Of a DNA stretch of 64,000 nucleotides, positions 32,919 through 42,504 are shown in pieces. Each line of letters starts with the position of its first letter. The stretch's first letter is position 1. The notes below the pieces were generated by a model, which was not told the DNA's origin, did not search any database, and saw only the letters and a program-made list of their open reading frames with translations. The DNA is from Bacteroidaceae bacterium (lineage in GTDB: Bacteria; Bacteroidota; Bacteroidia; Bacteroidales; Bacteroidaceae). The stretch covers positions 1-64,000 of the forward strand of contig JAGBTN010000017.1 in the NCBI GenBank assembly GCA_017631315.1. The letters run 5' to 3'. The position numbers and the translations under genes were made by a program.

Positions 32919-34436
32919 ATGAAAAAGCATCTATTGATTTTACTATGTCTGCCTTTTATGGCGCACGCGCAGAACACAATGAACATTGTGGAGGGAAGTA
33001 GTCCAATAAAATACAACAACATGATATTTGGACACTTCATTGAACATTTCGACACTCAAATCTATGGTGGAATCTTCGATCCAAACTCGAAATTCGCCGA
33101 CGAAGATGGTTTCCGTACAGATGTGATCGAGGCTCTCAAGCAGATTAAAGTGCCTATCGTGCGTTGGCCTGGCGGTTGTTTTGTTTCCACGTATCATTGG
33201 GCGGATGGCGTCGGACCTGAGCGTCAACCAGTTTACGACAAGACCTGGCAGGTGGAGGACCCTAACACTTTCGGTACGGACGAATACATAAAATGGTGTC
33301 GTAAAGTAGGATGCGAACCATATATCTGCACGAACGCCGGTACGGGAACGCCTGAAGAGATGAGCGACTGGGTGGAATACTGCAACCTGAGTGTAGGTAA
33401 ATGGGGGCGTATGCGTATGGCCAACGGATATACTGAACCACACAATGTGAAATACTGGAGTGTAGGCAACGAGAACTGGGGCGCTCACGAATTGGGAGCA
33501 CGCACCGTGCAGGAGTGGGGACCTCTTGTTCGCGAGAGTGCCAAGCTGATGCTCAGCGTAAGCAAAGACCTGAAATTGTTTGCGGCGGCTACTTCGAACA
33601 AGAACTGGACACTGCCATTGTTGCGCGAAGCCGGCCGTCATCTCAACTACATTTCCATCCATGGCTATTGGGATCCTCTGTTTCATCATAACAACCCGGC
33701 TCCATTCATTGATTGCATGATGAAGACAGATGCTCCGGAGCAAGACATCCAGCGCACGATAGGCATTCTGGAAGAAGCCGGATTTGGTGGAGGACGCATC
33801 AAGATAGCCTATGATGAATGGAACCTCAGGAACTGGCACCATCCCTGGCACGGGAACTTTCGCCGTGGCTTCGACTTGGAAGCACGACGCAAAAATGATA
33901 TCCCATCGCAATATACGATGGCAGATGCCTTGTTTTCTGCATGTTTCCTCAATGCTTGCCTTCGTCATGCCGACATCGTAGATATTGCATGCTTTTCGCC
34001 TATTGTCAACACAAGAGGTGCCATTTTTGTTCACCCGGAAGGAATCCTCAAACGAACAACCTACCATGTGTTCGACATGTATGTAAACCTGCTCGAAGAC
34101 TATGTGCAGCCAATTGACTGGAATACAGAACGACTTGAGGGTAATAAAAACACATCGACAGGCGTCCTCGACGGAGTACTTACCGTTAGCGAAGACGGAG
34201 CACGCTATGCTTTAGTCGTTGTAAACAAAGACCCTAAACAAAGTCGTAAACTGACTCTTGCAATAAACAAGAAACTGCCGCGTCGCATAGAAGGAAAAGT
34301 CCTTTGCGGAGCATCTCCTGATGACTACAATGAGATAGGTGCAGAAAATCGTGTGACACCCGAAGACCGTATGTTCGTCTTGAAAGACGGAAGTGTGGAA
34401 TTGCCTCCGCATTCCTTGACGGTGCTACGCTTCTGA
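32919..34436 (+). CDS. Secreted alpha-L-arabinofuranosidase, GH51
   Basis: A 505-residue retaining glycosidase that removes terminal arabinofuranose from arabinan or arabinoxylan. The signal peptide (HLLILLCLPFMAHAQ) sends it to the periplasm. GH51 landmarks are FGHFIEHFDTQIYGGIFDP, IVRWPGGCFVSTYHWADGVG, the acid/base Glu185 in VGNENWG and the nucleophile Glu300 in AYDEWN. The C-terminal beta domain ends in ELPPHSLTVLRF. It stands alone with its own promoter, and a broken surface-protein remnant follows. No SusC/SusD pair is nearby, so the uptake system for its products lies elsewhere. Confidence 0.94.
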   Translation: MKKHLLILLCLPFMAHAQNTMNIVEGSSPIKYNNMIFGHFIEHFDTQIYGGIFDPNSKFADEDGFRTDVIEALKQIKVPIVRWPGGCFVSTYHWADGVGPERQPVYDKTWQVEDPNTFGTDEYIKWCRKVGCEPYICTNAGTGTPEEMSDWVEYCNLSVGKWGRMRMANGYTEPHNVKYWSVGNENWGAHELGARTVQEWGPLVRESAKLMLSVSKDLKLFAAATSNKNWTLPLLREAGRHLNYISIHGYWDPLFHHNNPAPFIDCMMKTDAPEQDIQRTIGILEEAGFGGGRIKIAYDEWNLRNWHHPWHGNFRRGFDLEARRKNDIPSQYTMADALFSACFLNACLRHADIVDIACFSPIVNTRGAIFVHPEGILKRTTYHVFDMYVNLLEDYVQPIDWNTERLEGNKNTSTGVLDGVLTVSEDGARYALVVVNKDPKQSRKLTLAINKKLPRRIEGKVLCGASPDDYNEIGAENRVTPEDRMFVLKDGSVELPPHSLTVLRF

Positions 34437-34469
34437 GAATGTATACTTACATCAATATTCAACTCTTAA

Positions 34470-34853
34470 ATAATTCTAATATGTACGTCACTATGTAAGA
34501 TTGTATTCCCGGAAAAGTTAAAAACTCTCGGATTGGGTGTATTTAAGGGCTGTCAATTAGATACGCTCGTGATAAAAGGAAATCTTGACGACAGTAGTAT
34601 AAAGAAGTTGCTTCTAGATTTAGATGGGTCGACAACGATTTATGTGCTTGAATCGGAAGTGGAGCGTTATCGTAAATTATATTCTGGGACAGTGTTGCCT
34701 TTGGATGCCACAGGAATAGATGCTGTTGCAGACCTTCCTTCGAAGACAAGAGAAACCTTCGATCTGCAAGGCCGCCGCATCGGTAAGGCTCAAGAGGGCA
34801 TCAACATCATCCGCAACACTGACGGCACGACAAAGAAGGTGTTGACGAGATAA
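34470..34853 (+). pseudogene. C-terminal remnant of a BspA-like leucine-rich-repeat surface protein
   Basis: Reading from 34470 in frame, with no ATG or signal peptide, gives IVFPEKLKTLGLGVFKGC followed by LDTLVIKGNLDDSSIKKLL. This is the pattern of LRR_5 (BspA-type) repeats. The usual repeat-end segment (TTIYVLESEVERYRKLYSGT) follows, and then the sorting tail (TFDLQGRRIGKAQEGINIIR). It looks like the 3' end of a large surface-protein gene whose front has been lost; 33 bp separate it from the arabinofuranosidase stop, so a deletion joined the two. A TTG at 34533 could start a short peptide but is unlikely to be used. Confidence 0.7.
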
Positions 34854-34881
34854 CGACAAATTCAAATCTTCACATATACAT

Positions 34882-34916
34882 AAGCATCTGCATTCGCTTG
34901 CAGATGCTTTTCTTTT
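34882..34916 (+). terminator. Terminator after the LRR remnant
   Basis: AAGCATCTGCA pairs with TGCAGATGCTT around a 6-nt loop, followed by TTCTTTT. Confidence 0.88.
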
Positions 34917-35000
34917 ATATATAGTTGCTGTTTTGTTGCTTTTTCCGCCATTTCGTGTAAATTTTTCGAACCTTAATTTTCTAATCTTGTTTTTTTATCA

Positions 35001-35008
35001 TACCTTTG
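35001..35008 (+). promoter_or_regulatory. -7 box of thrS
   Basis: TACCTTTG 28 bp before the thrS start codon; the -33 region is AT-rich without a clear TTG at 19 bp. Confidence 0.55.
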
Positions 35009-35035
35009 CACCCCAAACAATACATTATATATAAT

Positions 35036-36988
35036 ATGGTTAAGATTACCTTCCCCGATGGCTCTGTTCGTGAGTACGAGAATGGCGTCACAGGTTATGA
35101 GATAGCACAGAGTATTTCGCCTCGTTTGGCACAGGACGTTGTTGCCTGTGGCGTGAATGGCGAGACAACTGAACTCAACCGCCCCATCAATGCGGATGCA
35201 GACATTAAACTCTACAAGTTCGAGGACGAAGAAGGCAAACACGCCTTCTGGCACACCAGTGCCCATCTCCTTGCCGAAGCACTGCAGGAACTTTATCCCA
35301 ACATTCAGTTCGGCTTCGGTCCTGCCATCGAGAACGGATTCTTCTACGATGTGCTTCTGCCCGACGGCAAGCAGATAGGCGAAGGCGACTTCAAGATGAT
35401 TGAAGACAAGATGCTGGAACTCGCTCGCAAGGACGAGGCAGTGGTGCGCAAGGAAGTTGGCAAGGCCGACTGTCTGGCTCAGTTCAAGGCTGCAGGTCAG
35501 ACTTATAAGTGCGAACATATCGACCAGGATCTGGAAGACGGCAGCATCACAACCTACACTCAAGGCAACTTCACCGACCTCTGTAAAGGTCCGCACATCG
35601 TCAGCACAGGCATCATCAAGGCTGTCAAGTTGATGAGCATTGCCGGTGCATTCTGGCGTGGCGATGCAACGAAAGACCAGATGCAGCGTCTCTATGGCAT
35701 CTCCTATCCCAAGAAGAAGATGCTCGACGAGTATCTCGTTATGCTCGAAGAAGCCAAGAAACGCGACCATCGCAAGATTGGCAAGGAGATGGAACTCTTC
35801 ATGTTCAGCGAACGTGTGGGTAAAGGTCTCCCCATCTGGCTTCCCAAAGGCACAGACCTTCGTCTTCGTTTGCAGGAAATGCTTCGCAAGATACAAAAGC
35901 AGTACGGATATCAGGAAGTGATTACTCCCAACATTGGCGGTAAGAACCTCTATCAGACTTCTGGTCACTGGGACCACTACGGCAAGGACAGTTTCCAACC
36001 CATTCAGACTCCAGAAGAAGGCGAAGAATACTTGCTCAAGCCCATGAACTGCCCCCATCACTGTGAGATATTTGCCAACCGTCCTCGCTCTTACAAGGAA
36101 CTGCCTTTCCGCTGCGCAGAGTTCGGTACTGTCTATCGTTACGAGCAGAGTGGTGAACTTCATGGTCTGACACGTGTACGTTGCTTCACCCAAGACGATG
36201 CACACATCTTCTGTCGTCCCGACCAGGTGAAGAAGGAGTTCATCAACGTGATGGATATCATCCAGCGCGTGTTCACAACATTCAATTTCAGCGAAGAGAA
36301 CGTAGAAGTACAAATCTCATTGCGCGACCCGAACAATAAAGAAAAATATATCGGCTCCGACGAAGACTGGGCAAGCGCAGAGCAGGCCATCATCGATGCT
36401 TGTGCAGAGAAGGGCATGAAGGCTCGTCAGGAACGTGGCGAAGCAGCCTTCTATGGTCCTAAACTCGACTTCATGGTGAAGGATGCCATCGGACGCCGTT
36501 GGCAGCTCGGCACAATTCAGGTGGACTATCAGTTGCCACAGCGATTCCAGTTGGAATATATCGGCGAGGATGGACAGAAGCATCGCCCCGTTATGATTCA
36601 CCGCGCTCCGTTCGGTTCAATGGAACGTTTCTGCGCTGTGCTCATCGAACACACTGCCGGACACTTCCCCTTGTGGCTTACACCCGACCAGGTTGCCATA
36701 CTTCCTGTAAGCGAAAAGTATCAGGAGTATGCAGAGAAACTGAAGGCATACTTCGACACACAGAACGTGCGCAGTGTCATCGATGACCGCAGCGAAAAGA
36801 TTGGTCGCAAGATTCGTGATACTGAACTCAAACACATTCCTTATATGCTCATCGTCGGCGAGAAAGAACAGGCAGACGGCACAGTTAGCTTCCGTCAACG
36901 TGGCGGTGGAGAGCAGGGAAGCATGAAATATGAAGAATTTGCAAATAAAATTCTTGAAGAAGTGCGTAGAATGACAGAAAAGTGTTAA
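35036..36988 (+). CDS. thrS: Threonyl-tRNA synthetase
   Basis: A 650-residue class II synthetase that charges tRNA-Thr. Domains in order: TGS ([18 protein letters not shown]), the editing domain with [11 protein letters not shown] and [14 protein letters not shown], the catalytic core ([37 protein letters not shown]) and the anticodon-binding domain from about 550. I start at 35036 because the TGS domain begins there and the -7 box sits just upstream; a longer frame starts inside the promoter. The stop codon overlaps a likely infC promoter. Confidence 0.97.
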   Translation: MVKITFPDGSVREYENGVTGYEIAQSISPRLAQDVVACGVNGETTELNRPINADADIKLYKFEDEEGKHAFWHTSAHLLAEALQELYPNIQFGFGPAIENGFFYDVLLPDGKQIGEGDFKMIEDKMLELARKDEAVVRKEVGKADCLAQFKAAGQTYKCEHIDQDLEDGSITTYTQGNFTDLCKGPHIVSTGIIKAVKLMSIAGAFWRGDATKDQMQRLYGISYPKKKMLDEYLVMLEEAKKRDHRKIGKEMELFMFSERVGKGLPIWLPKGTDLRLRLQEMLRKIQKQYGYQEVITPNIGGKNLYQTSGHWDHYGKDSFQPIQTPEEGEEYLLKPMNCPHHCEIFANRPRSYKELPFRCAEFGTVYRYEQSGELHGLTRVRCFTQDDAHIFCRPDQVKKEFINVMDIIQRVFTTFNFSEENVEVQISLRDPNNKEKYIGSDEDWASAEQAIIDACAEKGMKARQERGEAAFYGPKLDFMVKDAIGRRWQLGTIQVDYQLPQRFQLEYIGEDGQKHRPVMIHRAPFGSMERFCAVLIEHTAGHFPLWLTPDQVAILPVSEKYQEYAEKLKAYFDTQNVRSVIDDRSEKIGRKIRDTELKHIPYMLIVGEKEQADGTVSFRQRGGGEQGSMKYEEFANKILEEVRRMTEKC

Positions 36989-36993
36989 CTTTG
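36986..36993 (+). promoter_or_regulatory. -7 box of infC overlapping the thrS stop codon
   Basis: TAACTTTG begins with the TAA stop of thrS and lies 20 bp before the infC ATG. No strong -33 box is seen. Confidence 0.5.
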
Positions 36994-37013
36994 CAGCCGC
37001 TTAAATAAAATTA

Positions 37014-37673
37014 ATGAAGAAACCTACCCTGAAACAACAGTATCGCGTTAACGAGCAGATTCGTGTTCGCGAAGTTCGTATCGTTGGCGACGATATTGAA
37101 AGCTGCGTAATTTCAATATCAAAGGCATTGCAGATGGCAGAGCAGCGTGGTGTAGATCTCGTTGAGATTTCACCCAATGCAGAGCCTCCCGTTTGCCGCC
37201 TGATTGATTACAGCAAGTTCATCTATCAACAAAAAAAACACCAGAAGGAAATAAAAGCCAAGCAGGTGAAGGTAGATGTCAAGGAGATTCGTTTTGGACC
37301 GCAAACGGACGACCACGACTACAACTTCAAGCTGAAACATGCTCAGGGCTTCCTCAATGATGGCGACAAGGTGAAGGCCTACGTTTTCTTCAAGGGTCGT
37401 AGCATCCTCTTCAAGGAACAAGGAGAAGTACTCCTGTTGCGTTTCGCTGCCGACTTGGAAGAATATGCCAAGGTTGAACAGATGCCACAACTCGAAGGAA
37501 AGCGCATGATAATGTTCCTCGCACCGAAAAAACAAGCAAGTGCAACAAAGAAGCCAGAAACCGCTTCTGATGCAATTGTTGCTGAACAGGTTCGCGAGAA
37601 GAAGGCACCACAGCAGAAGGCGCGCAAGGAATACACTGGTCCTAAGGTAGAGGGCGAAGATTTCGACGATTAA
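37014..37673 (+). CDS. infC: Translation initiation factor IF-3
   Basis: A 219-residue IF-3 that keeps 30S subunits free and checks start codons. The N domain shows [16 protein letters not shown] and [19 protein letters not shown]; the linker is lysine-rich; the C domain shows [20 protein letters not shown] and [13 protein letters not shown]. It has an extra charged C-terminal tail of about 45 residues, common in Bacteroidetes. It starts at a normal ATG rather than the rare ATT/ATC codons that autoregulate infC in E. coli. Confidence 0.97.
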   Translation: MKKPTLKQQYRVNEQIRVREVRIVGDDIESCVISISKALQMAEQRGVDLVEISPNAEPPVCRLIDYSKFIYQQKKHQKEIKAKQVKVDVKEIRFGPQTDDHDYNFKLKHAQGFLNDGDKVKAYVFFKGRSILFKEQGEVLLLRFAADLEEYAKVEQMPQLEGKRMIMFLAPKKQASATKKPETASDAIVAEQVREKKAPQQKARKEYTGPKVEGEDFDD

Positions 37674-37719
37674 TAAGATTTCGTCTCCCCTTCGAGAGAT
37701 ATAATAATGTATAAAAGAC

Positions 37720-37752
37720 AGTGCGTAACGCCTGGTATATGCGTTGCCACGT
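37720..37752 (+). promoter_or_regulatory. Possible ribosomal-protein leader structure before rpmI
   Basis: In the 111-nt infC-rpmI gap, GTG..AACGC pairs with GCGTT..CAC around a short loop. L20 often autoregulates this operon through an mRNA structure at this place, but I cannot match this hairpin to a known leader class. Confidence 0.3.
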
Positions 37753-37784
37753 CATTATTAATAATTAATTAACAAAAAACAATT

Positions 37785-37982
37785 ATGCCAAAAGTAAAGA
37801 CTAACTCCGGCGCAAAGAAGAGATTCGCTTTCACCGGAACTGGCAAGGTAAAGCGTCGTCACGCTTATCACAGCCACATTCTGACAAAGAAGACAAAGAA
37901 GCAAAAGCGCAACCTCGATCACACAGCAATTGTTGTGACCGACAACATGAAGCAGGTTCGCGACCTTTTCTGCCTCCGCTAA
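37785..37982 (+). CDS. rpmI: 50S ribosomal protein L35
   Basis: A 65-residue basic protein with the L35 pattern: [20 protein letters not shown], then [20 protein letters not shown]. Part of the infC-rpmI-rplT group. Confidence 0.96.
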   Translation: MPKVKTNSGAKKRFAFTGTGKVKRRHAYHSHILTKKTKKQKRNLDHTAIVVTDNMKQVRDLFCLR

Positions 37983-38082
37983 ACCTCTGAATCAGAAAGA
38001 AACAGTTTTAACTTTAGTTATTAACAGAATGCTTAGCACATAAAGAACGCTCTGCGTCGCTAACATTCAAAAAAAAAAAATT

Positions 38083-38427
38083 ATGCCAAGATCAGTAAAT
38101 CATGTAGCTTCAAGAGCTAAGAGAAAGAAAATTCTGGGTCTGACCAGAGGTTACTTCGGTGCCCGTAAGAATGTATGGACCGTTGCCAAGAATACTTGGG
38201 AGAAGGGTCTTACCTATGCTTTCCGTGACCGTCGTAACAAAAAGCGTAACTTCCGCGCTCTTTGGATTCAGCGTATCAATGCCGCTGCTCGTATGGAGGG
38301 TCTCAGCTATAGCCAGTTGATGGGTCTTCTGCACAAGGCTGGCATCGAGATTAACCGTAAGGTTCTTGCTGACCTCGCTGTTAATTACCCCGAAGCTTTC
38401 AAGGCAATCGTTGCTAAGGTAAAGTAA
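38083..38427 (+). CDS. rplT: 50S ribosomal protein L20
   Basis: A 114-residue protein with the L20 signature: [40 protein letters not shown] and [19 protein letters not shown]. It binds 23S rRNA early in assembly. A run of 12 A residues lies directly before the start codon, which fits A-rich translation signals in Bacteroidetes. Confidence 0.97.
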   Translation: MPRSVNHVASRAKRKKILGLTRGYFGARKNVWTVAKNTWEKGLTYAFRDRRNKKRNFRALWIQRINAAARMEGLSYSQLMGLLHKAGIEINRKVLADLAVNYPEAFKAIVAKVK

Positions 38428-38469
38428 GCAAGGCTGACTAATCCGATTAGGATTTACAGAATCAATTCA

Positions 38470-38505
38470 GGAGAGTAATGACTTATGTCGTTGCTCTTCT
38501 TTTTT
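38470..38505 (+). terminator. Terminator of the ribosomal protein operon
   Basis: GAGTAATGAC pairs with GTCGTTGCTC (two G-U pairs), followed by TTCTTTTTTG. Confidence 0.75.
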
Positions 38506-38518
38506 GTAGTTGATTGTT

Positions 38519-38566
38519 AGACAAAGAAAGAGCGCAGTGCGTGTGCATTGCGCTCTTTCTTTGTCT
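38519..38566. terminator. Long bidirectional hairpin between rplT and tRNA-Gln/tyrS
   Basis: Arms of 22 bases (starting AGACAAAGAAAGAGCGC) pair with one G-U wobble around a GTGT loop. A-rich and T-rich arm ends allow it to stop transcription from both sides. Confidence 0.85.
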
Positions 38567-38584
38567 CCTTGTGGGAGTGAGAAG

Positions 38585-38655
38585 TTGGACTACCTGGGTT
38601 CGAACCAAGACTAAGAGAACCAAAACCTCTTGTGCTACCATTACACCATAGCCCA
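38585..38655 (-). tRNA. tRNA-Gln (anticodon TTG)
   Basis: On the minus strand the acceptor arm TGGGCTA pairs with TAGTCCA, the anticodon stem AGAGG pairs with TCTCT around loop TTTTGGT (anticodon TTG), and the T arm is CTTGG-TTCGAAC-CCAGG. CCA is not encoded. It would be transcribed after tyrS or from its own signal. Confidence 0.93.
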
Positions 38656-38757
38656 ATCCAAATCCAAACGTTTTATCGTTTGCGGCTGCAAAGGTACGAC
38701 AAATAATTTAATTTACAAAATTATTAAAATTAAATTTACTTGTTTTGCCTTGCTTTT

Positions 38758-40062
38758 TTACTTTGCTATGAGCAGGAAGTACTTTTTCTTGCCTTGCTGA
38801 ACGAGCAGGTATTTGTTGTCGAGTAAATCTGCTTCTGTAACCATTTGGTCGAAGGTGGCGAGTTTTTCCTTGTTGAGGCTTACGCCGCCACCTTGGGTGA
38901 GTTTGCGCATCTCTCCTTTGCTGGGGAAGCATTGTGTGTGCTCGGCAAAGAGGTCTACGGCTTTTGTGCCTTCGCCTTGGAGCAGTTCTTTGTTTATTTC
39001 GAACTGCGGTACGCCGCTGAATACGTCGAGAAGTGTCTGCTCATCGAGTTTTACGAGGCTTTCTTTGGTTGACTTGCCGAAGAGGATATTGCTGGCTTCG
39101 AGTGCCTGTTCGTAGTCTTCTTGGCTATGCACCATGATGGTGAGTTCTTCTGCCAGGCGTTTTTGCAGCGAGCGACGGCCTGGGTCTTGCCTGTGTTCTT
39201 CGATGAGGGCATCGATGGTGGCTTTGTCGAGGGAGGTAAATATCTTGATGTATCGTTCTGCGTCCTCGTCGGCTACGTTGAGCCAGAACTGGTAGAAGGC
39301 ATAGGGGCTTGTGCGGTTGCGGTCGAGCCAGATGTTGCCTTTTTCGGTTTTTCCGAACTTTTTGCCGTCGGACTTTGTGATGAGTGGGCAGGTGAGGGCG
39401 TAGGCTTCGTTTTCTCCGCCGAGTTTGCGACGGATGAGTTCTGTGCCTGTGGTGATGTTGCCCCATTGGTCGCTGCCGCCCATCTGCAGTTTGCAGTTTT
39501 TGGTCTGGTAGAGGTGGAGGAAGTCATAGCCTTGCAGGAGTTGGTAGGTAAACTCGGTGAACGACATGCCGTCTTGTGCTTCTCCGTTGAGGCGACGTTT
39601 CACGCTGTCTTTTGCCATCATGTAGTTTACGGTGATGCACTTGCCGATTTCTCGAGCGAAGTCGAGGAATGAGAAGTCTTTCATCCAGTCGTAGTTGTTG
39701 ACCAGTTCGGCGCGATTGGGTGCGTCGCTTTCGAAGTCGAGAAAGTGTGCCAGTTGTTTTTGTATGCAGGCTACGTTATGTTGCAGTGTTTCTTCGTTCA
39801 GGAGGTTGCGTTCCTGGCTTTTTCCGCTGGGGTCTCCTATCATGCCTGTGGCTCCGCCTACGAGTGCGATGGGCTTGTGGCCGCAGCGTTGCAGGTGGCG
39901 CAGCATCATTACGCCGCACAGGTGGCCGATGTGCAGGCTGTCTGCTGTTGGGTCGATACCGACGTAGGCCGAGACTTGTTCTTTCTGCAGTAATTCTTCT
40001 GTACCGGGCATCATCTGGTGGACCATGCCCCTCCATGTTAGTTCTTCAACAAAATTTAACAT
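38758..40062 (-). CDS. tyrS: Tyrosyl-tRNA synthetase
   Basis: A 434-residue class I synthetase that charges tRNA-Tyr. The HIGH motif is in [13 protein letters not shown], the tyrosine/ATP site in [19 protein letters not shown], and a KMSKS-like loop in [16 protein letters not shown]. The C terminus holds an S4-like RNA-binding domain ([14 protein letters not shown]). A -7 box TATCTTTG lies at 40115-40122. Confidence 0.97.
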   Translation of the reverse strand: MLNFVEELTWRGMVHQMMPGTEELLQKEQVSAYVGIDPTADSLHIGHLCGVMMLRHLQRCGHKPIALVGGATGMIGDPSGKSQERNLLNEETLQHNVACIQKQLAHFLDFESDAPNRAELVNNYDWMKDFSFLDFAREIGKCITVNYMMAKDSVKRRLNGEAQDGMSFTEFTYQLLQGYDFLHLYQTKNCKLQMGGSDQWGNITTGTELIRRKLGGENEAYALTCPLITKSDGKKFGKTEKGNIWLDRNRTSPYAFYQFWLNVADEDAERYIKIFTSLDKATIDALIEEHRQDPGRRSLQKRLAEELTIMVHSQEDYEQALEASNILFGKSTKESLVKLDEQTLLDVFSGVPQFEINKELLQGEGTKAVDLFAEHTQCFPSKGEMRKLTQGGGVSLNKEKLATFDQMVTEADLLDNKYLLVQQGKKKYFLLIAK

Positions 40063-40114
40063 GTTTATTGTGATTTGATGAGTTATAATTCTCTATTGTT
40101 TATTTATTTTAATG

Positions 40115-40122
40115 CAAAGATA
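40115..40122 (-). promoter_or_regulatory. -7 box of tyrS
   Basis: TATCTTTG on the minus strand, 53 bp before the tyrS start codon. Confidence 0.6.
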
Positions 40123-40168
40123 CAAAAAGGTGCGCTAAAATGCCCGTTCTTAACATCATTTAACACGC

Positions 40169-40177
40169 GGGGGGGGG
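40169..40177. repeat. G9 homopolymer in a divergent promoter region
   Basis: Nine consecutive G residues lie between tyrS and the TRL-like lipoprotein gene, 17-26 bp upstream of the TAAATTTG box at 40195-40202. This overlaps where a -33 element would be. Confidence 0.9.
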
Positions 40178-40194
40178 TATTGGTAAAAAATGTG

Positions 40195-40202
40195 TAAATT
40201 TG
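40195..40202 (+). promoter_or_regulatory. -7 box of the TRL-like lipoprotein gene
   Basis: TAAATTTG followed by a leader of about 90 nt before the start codon at 40300. Confidence 0.5.
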
Positions 40203-40299
40203 CAAAAAATAGAAATCATTAAGCGCAGTCTGTGTGGAGTCGTCTCACCATACTTTTGCTGCGAATATTAATATGAGACGAATATATTTTCAACTAATT

Positions 40300-40575
40300 A
40301 TGAAAAAGTATTTTTTCCTTGCAGCAATCCTTTGTGGTATGGCCAGCTGCTCAAGTGTCGCTCCTGTGGCTGCTACTTCTAACAATGTAGGTTCAAAGTG
40401 CGGTACTGCAACTGAGACCCGTATCCTTGGTCTCTTCCCCTTCGCAGGTGACCACGGCATTAACGCGGCTGCTAAGAACGGTGGTATCAAGAAGATTTCT
40501 CATGTTGACGTTCAGAAGTACAACATTCTTGGCCCCGTCTACACAAAGACTACTACTAAGGTTTATGGCGAATAA
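40300..40575 (+). CDS. TRL-like family lipoprotein
   Basis: A 91-residue lipoprotein with lipobox GMASC (Cys17). The mature part carries the TRL-like pattern: GSKCGTATETRILGLFPFAG, then GDHGINAAAKNGGIKKISHVD. TRL-like proteins are small secreted proteins of unknown role. I start at 40300, where the signal peptide begins; upstream in-frame codons have no signal. Abundant T-ending strong codons suggest good expression. A perfect 30-nt palindrome terminates it. Confidence 0.8.
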   Translation: MKKYFFLAAILCGMASCSSVAPVAATSNNVGSKCGTATETRILGLFPFAGDHGINAAAKNGGIKKISHVDVQKYNILGPVYTKTTTKVYGE

Positions 40576-40602
40576 ACTTTTGTCCACGAATTGAATAGTC
40601 TT

Positions 40603-40640
40603 GTGGGATGCACCAATATTGGTGCATCCCACACTTTTAT
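40603..40640 (+). terminator. Perfect palindromic terminator
   Basis: GTGGGATGCACCAAT pairs with ATTGGTGCATCCCAC with no mismatch (40603-40632), followed by ACTTTTAT. It separates the lipoprotein gene from the next gene 24 bp on. Confidence 0.85.
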
Positions 40641-40656
40641 ATTACATAATTTTGGT

Positions 40657-41175
40657 ATGAGATATTTATCAAAAAAACTTTTCTTCGTTCTTCTGTTGTT
40701 TTGCAGTTTGTCGGCATTCGCTAAAGAACGTTATAGTGTTAGGGTTCTTCCTGACGGAAATATGTATTTCTTCATGCCTTACAAGTTGAAGGGAAGTTCT
40801 GGTACTATGTTGCAATATGATATGACGCAACTCTCGTATTCAGATTCCGTCGCCATCAATATGACACTTACTTCACCGATGGGGCGTGTGAAGAGCATCC
40901 GTCTTTTCTCGGGTGAGGAGAATTATTCCACTACTCAGTATGAACTCTTCTTTCAGGAACGGGCAGGCTCTCGCTTCAATACTCGAATACATATAGATTG
41001 TCCGTTAAGCAAATTCAGGCGGTTGTTCTCTTGCTCGGTTCCTCTCACTATTGAGCTTATGATGGAAGATGGAAAGCATTATGCTTTTACTTATAAAACG
41101 AAAACATGGCAGAAGGAAGTGAGTTTTGTTTCTGAGGTGCAGGAAATGATTGCTTATAGTAACAGTCGTCAATAA
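40657..41175 (+). CDS. Secreted protein of unknown function
   Basis: A 172-residue protein with a signal peptide (LSKKLFFVLLLFCSLSAFA) and no recognised domain. The mature part is beta-rich in appearance (KERYSVRVLPDGNMYFFMPY, YALTYK-like segments near the end) and contains two cysteines. I start at 40657 because upstream frame overlaps the palindromic terminator. No promoter is clear, so it may depend on read-through. Confidence 0.6.
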   Translation: MRYLSKKLFFVLLLFCSLSAFAKERYSVRVLPDGNMYFFMPYKLKGSSGTMLQYDMTQLSYSDSVAINMTLTSPMGRVKSIRLFSGEENYSTTQYELFFQERAGSRFNTRIHIDCPLSKFRRLFSCSVPLTIELMMEDGKHYAFTYKTKTWQKEVSFVSEVQEMIAYSNSRQ

Positions 41176-41236
41176 TTTATGTTGTTAATCTCTTTTGCAA
41201 GAACGGTTTTACAACATCCCTGGGGATGCCTCTAAA

Positions 41237-41324
41237 ATAGGTTAAGGGTTATTGCAAAAAGGGTGTACCATTATGGCCGTAATGTTTAACCATTATGTTC
41301 AGAATGGTACACCTTTTTTTAGGG
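41237..41324. repeat. 22-bp-period array with covarying arms (locus f)
   Basis: Units start at 41237, 41259, 41281 and 41303. Units 2 and 4 carry GGTGTACCATT and AATGGTACACC, exact inverted complements in which the usual TTAAC has become TGTAC on both sides. Unit 4 runs into seven T residues, so the whole can act as a terminator. Unit 1 nearly equals unit 1 of the array at 9884. Confidence 0.88.
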
Positions 41325-41392
41325 AAGGCAACAGGGCTTTTATCCTTACCCCGAAGGAAAGGAACAGAAATCCATACTTTGTGTGAAAACAT

Positions 41393-41414
41393 AAACGCCG
41401 CTGATGCGGCGTTT
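41393..41414 (-). terminator. Terminator of htpX-lemA
   Basis: AAACGCCGC and GCGGCGTTT pair around TGAT, just beyond the htpX stop on the minus strand. Confidence 0.8.
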
Positions 41415-41436
41415 GGTGCTCCTTGTATATGGAACT

Positions 41437-42435
41437 TCAGAATTGTTCCAGATAGGCAATGCGGCTTTCTATGCTTGGATGTGTGCTGAAGAGGTTGCTC
41501 ATCATATTGGTGAACTCGCTGGCAAAGGCTTTCGGACGGACGATGAAGAGCTGTGCCACGTCTTCACGATCAACGCCGCCGAGTCCCGGATCGTTGCTGA
41601 TTTTGCGCAGTGCAGAAGCCAGGGCTAAGGGGTTGCCGCAGAGTTCTGCTCCGCCGGCATCGGCCATGTATTCGCGTTTGCGACTAATGGCAAAGCGCGT
41701 AAGCATTGTGAAGAAATAGCCCACTGCGGCCAGTACGACGGCAATGACGATGACAACAATCATGCCGCCATTGTTCTTCCCCTCGCGGTCCGAACGGCGA
41801 CTGCTGCCACCGAAGAGGAAGGCGTTCCACAGCATGCGTACAGCCAGACTCAGAGCCGTTCCCATGATGCCTACGAAGATGATGCTCACGATGAGCAGCC
41901 TAGTGTCCCGATTGCGGATATGCGTCAGTTCGTGGGCAATGACGCCGGCCAACTCTTCGTCATTGAGGCGGTTGCAGATGCCGGTTGTCACAGTCACGGT
42001 ATAACTTTTCTCATCTATGCCGCTGGCAAAGGCATTGAGTTGCGGGTCGTCTATGACGTTTATCTTCGGCATAGGCATGCCACAAGCCATCGTCAGGTTC
42101 TCAACGATGTTATACACTCGTGGGTTGTCTCTGCGCTCCAGCGAGCGTGCACCAGTGGCTTGACGCACCATGCTGGCGTTCGTGAAGTAGGAAATCAGGA
42201 ACCAGATGCCGACGATGCCCACCACCCAAGGCAGTGCTTCGAGAAAGGCCGCATTGGCAGTCGCCGTGTCGACAACGAAACGGCTGCTTTGATAGCCGTC
42301 GGGGACTTCATACATGTTTGTGATAGCCAGGAAAGCATACACCATGCCTAAGACGATACAAGGAAAGAGAATGAGCAGCAAGATGCTCTTCATGTTGTTC
42401 TGCACTTGCTGTGTATGGATGCCTACGTAACTCAT
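41437..42435 (-). CDS. htpX: HtpX-like M48 zinc metalloprotease
   Basis: A 332-residue membrane protease. Spans are at about 17-37 (SILLLILFPCIVLGMVYAF) and 69-84, and two more after the active site (about 185-205 and 235-260). HExxH is at His168-His172 (GVIAHELTHI), and the third zinc ligand is the Glu in REYMADAGGAEL. It degrades damaged membrane proteins. A glycine/serine-rich loop (FGGSSRRSDREGKNNGG) separates the later spans. It follows lemA by 69 nt, a common pairing. Confidence 0.93.
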   Translation of the reverse strand: MSYVGIHTQQVQNNMKSILLLILFPCIVLGMVYAFLAITNMYEVPDGYQSSRFVVDTATANAAFLEALPWVVGIVGIWFLISYFTNASMVRQATGARSLERRDNPRVYNIVENLTMACGMPMPKINVIDDPQLNAFASGIDEKSYTVTVTTGICNRLNDEELAGVIAHELTHIRNRDTRLLIVSIIFVGIMGTALSLAVRMLWNAFLFGGSSRRSDREGKNNGGMIVVIVIAVVLAAVGYFFTMLTRFAISRKREYMADAGGAELCGNPLALASALRKISNDPGLGGVDREDVAQLFIVRPKAFASEFTNMMSNLFSTHPSIESRIAYLEQF

Positions 42436-42504
42436 TTACGATTTAACAATTTACAATATACCATTAAATGTACTCCCTCTGAGGGGAAGGAGTAGGAGGG
42501 TACT

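Noticed and set aside
34973-36313. A 446-codon open frame antisense to thrS
   Set aside because: thrS is complete and conserved; the antisense frame shows no family features.
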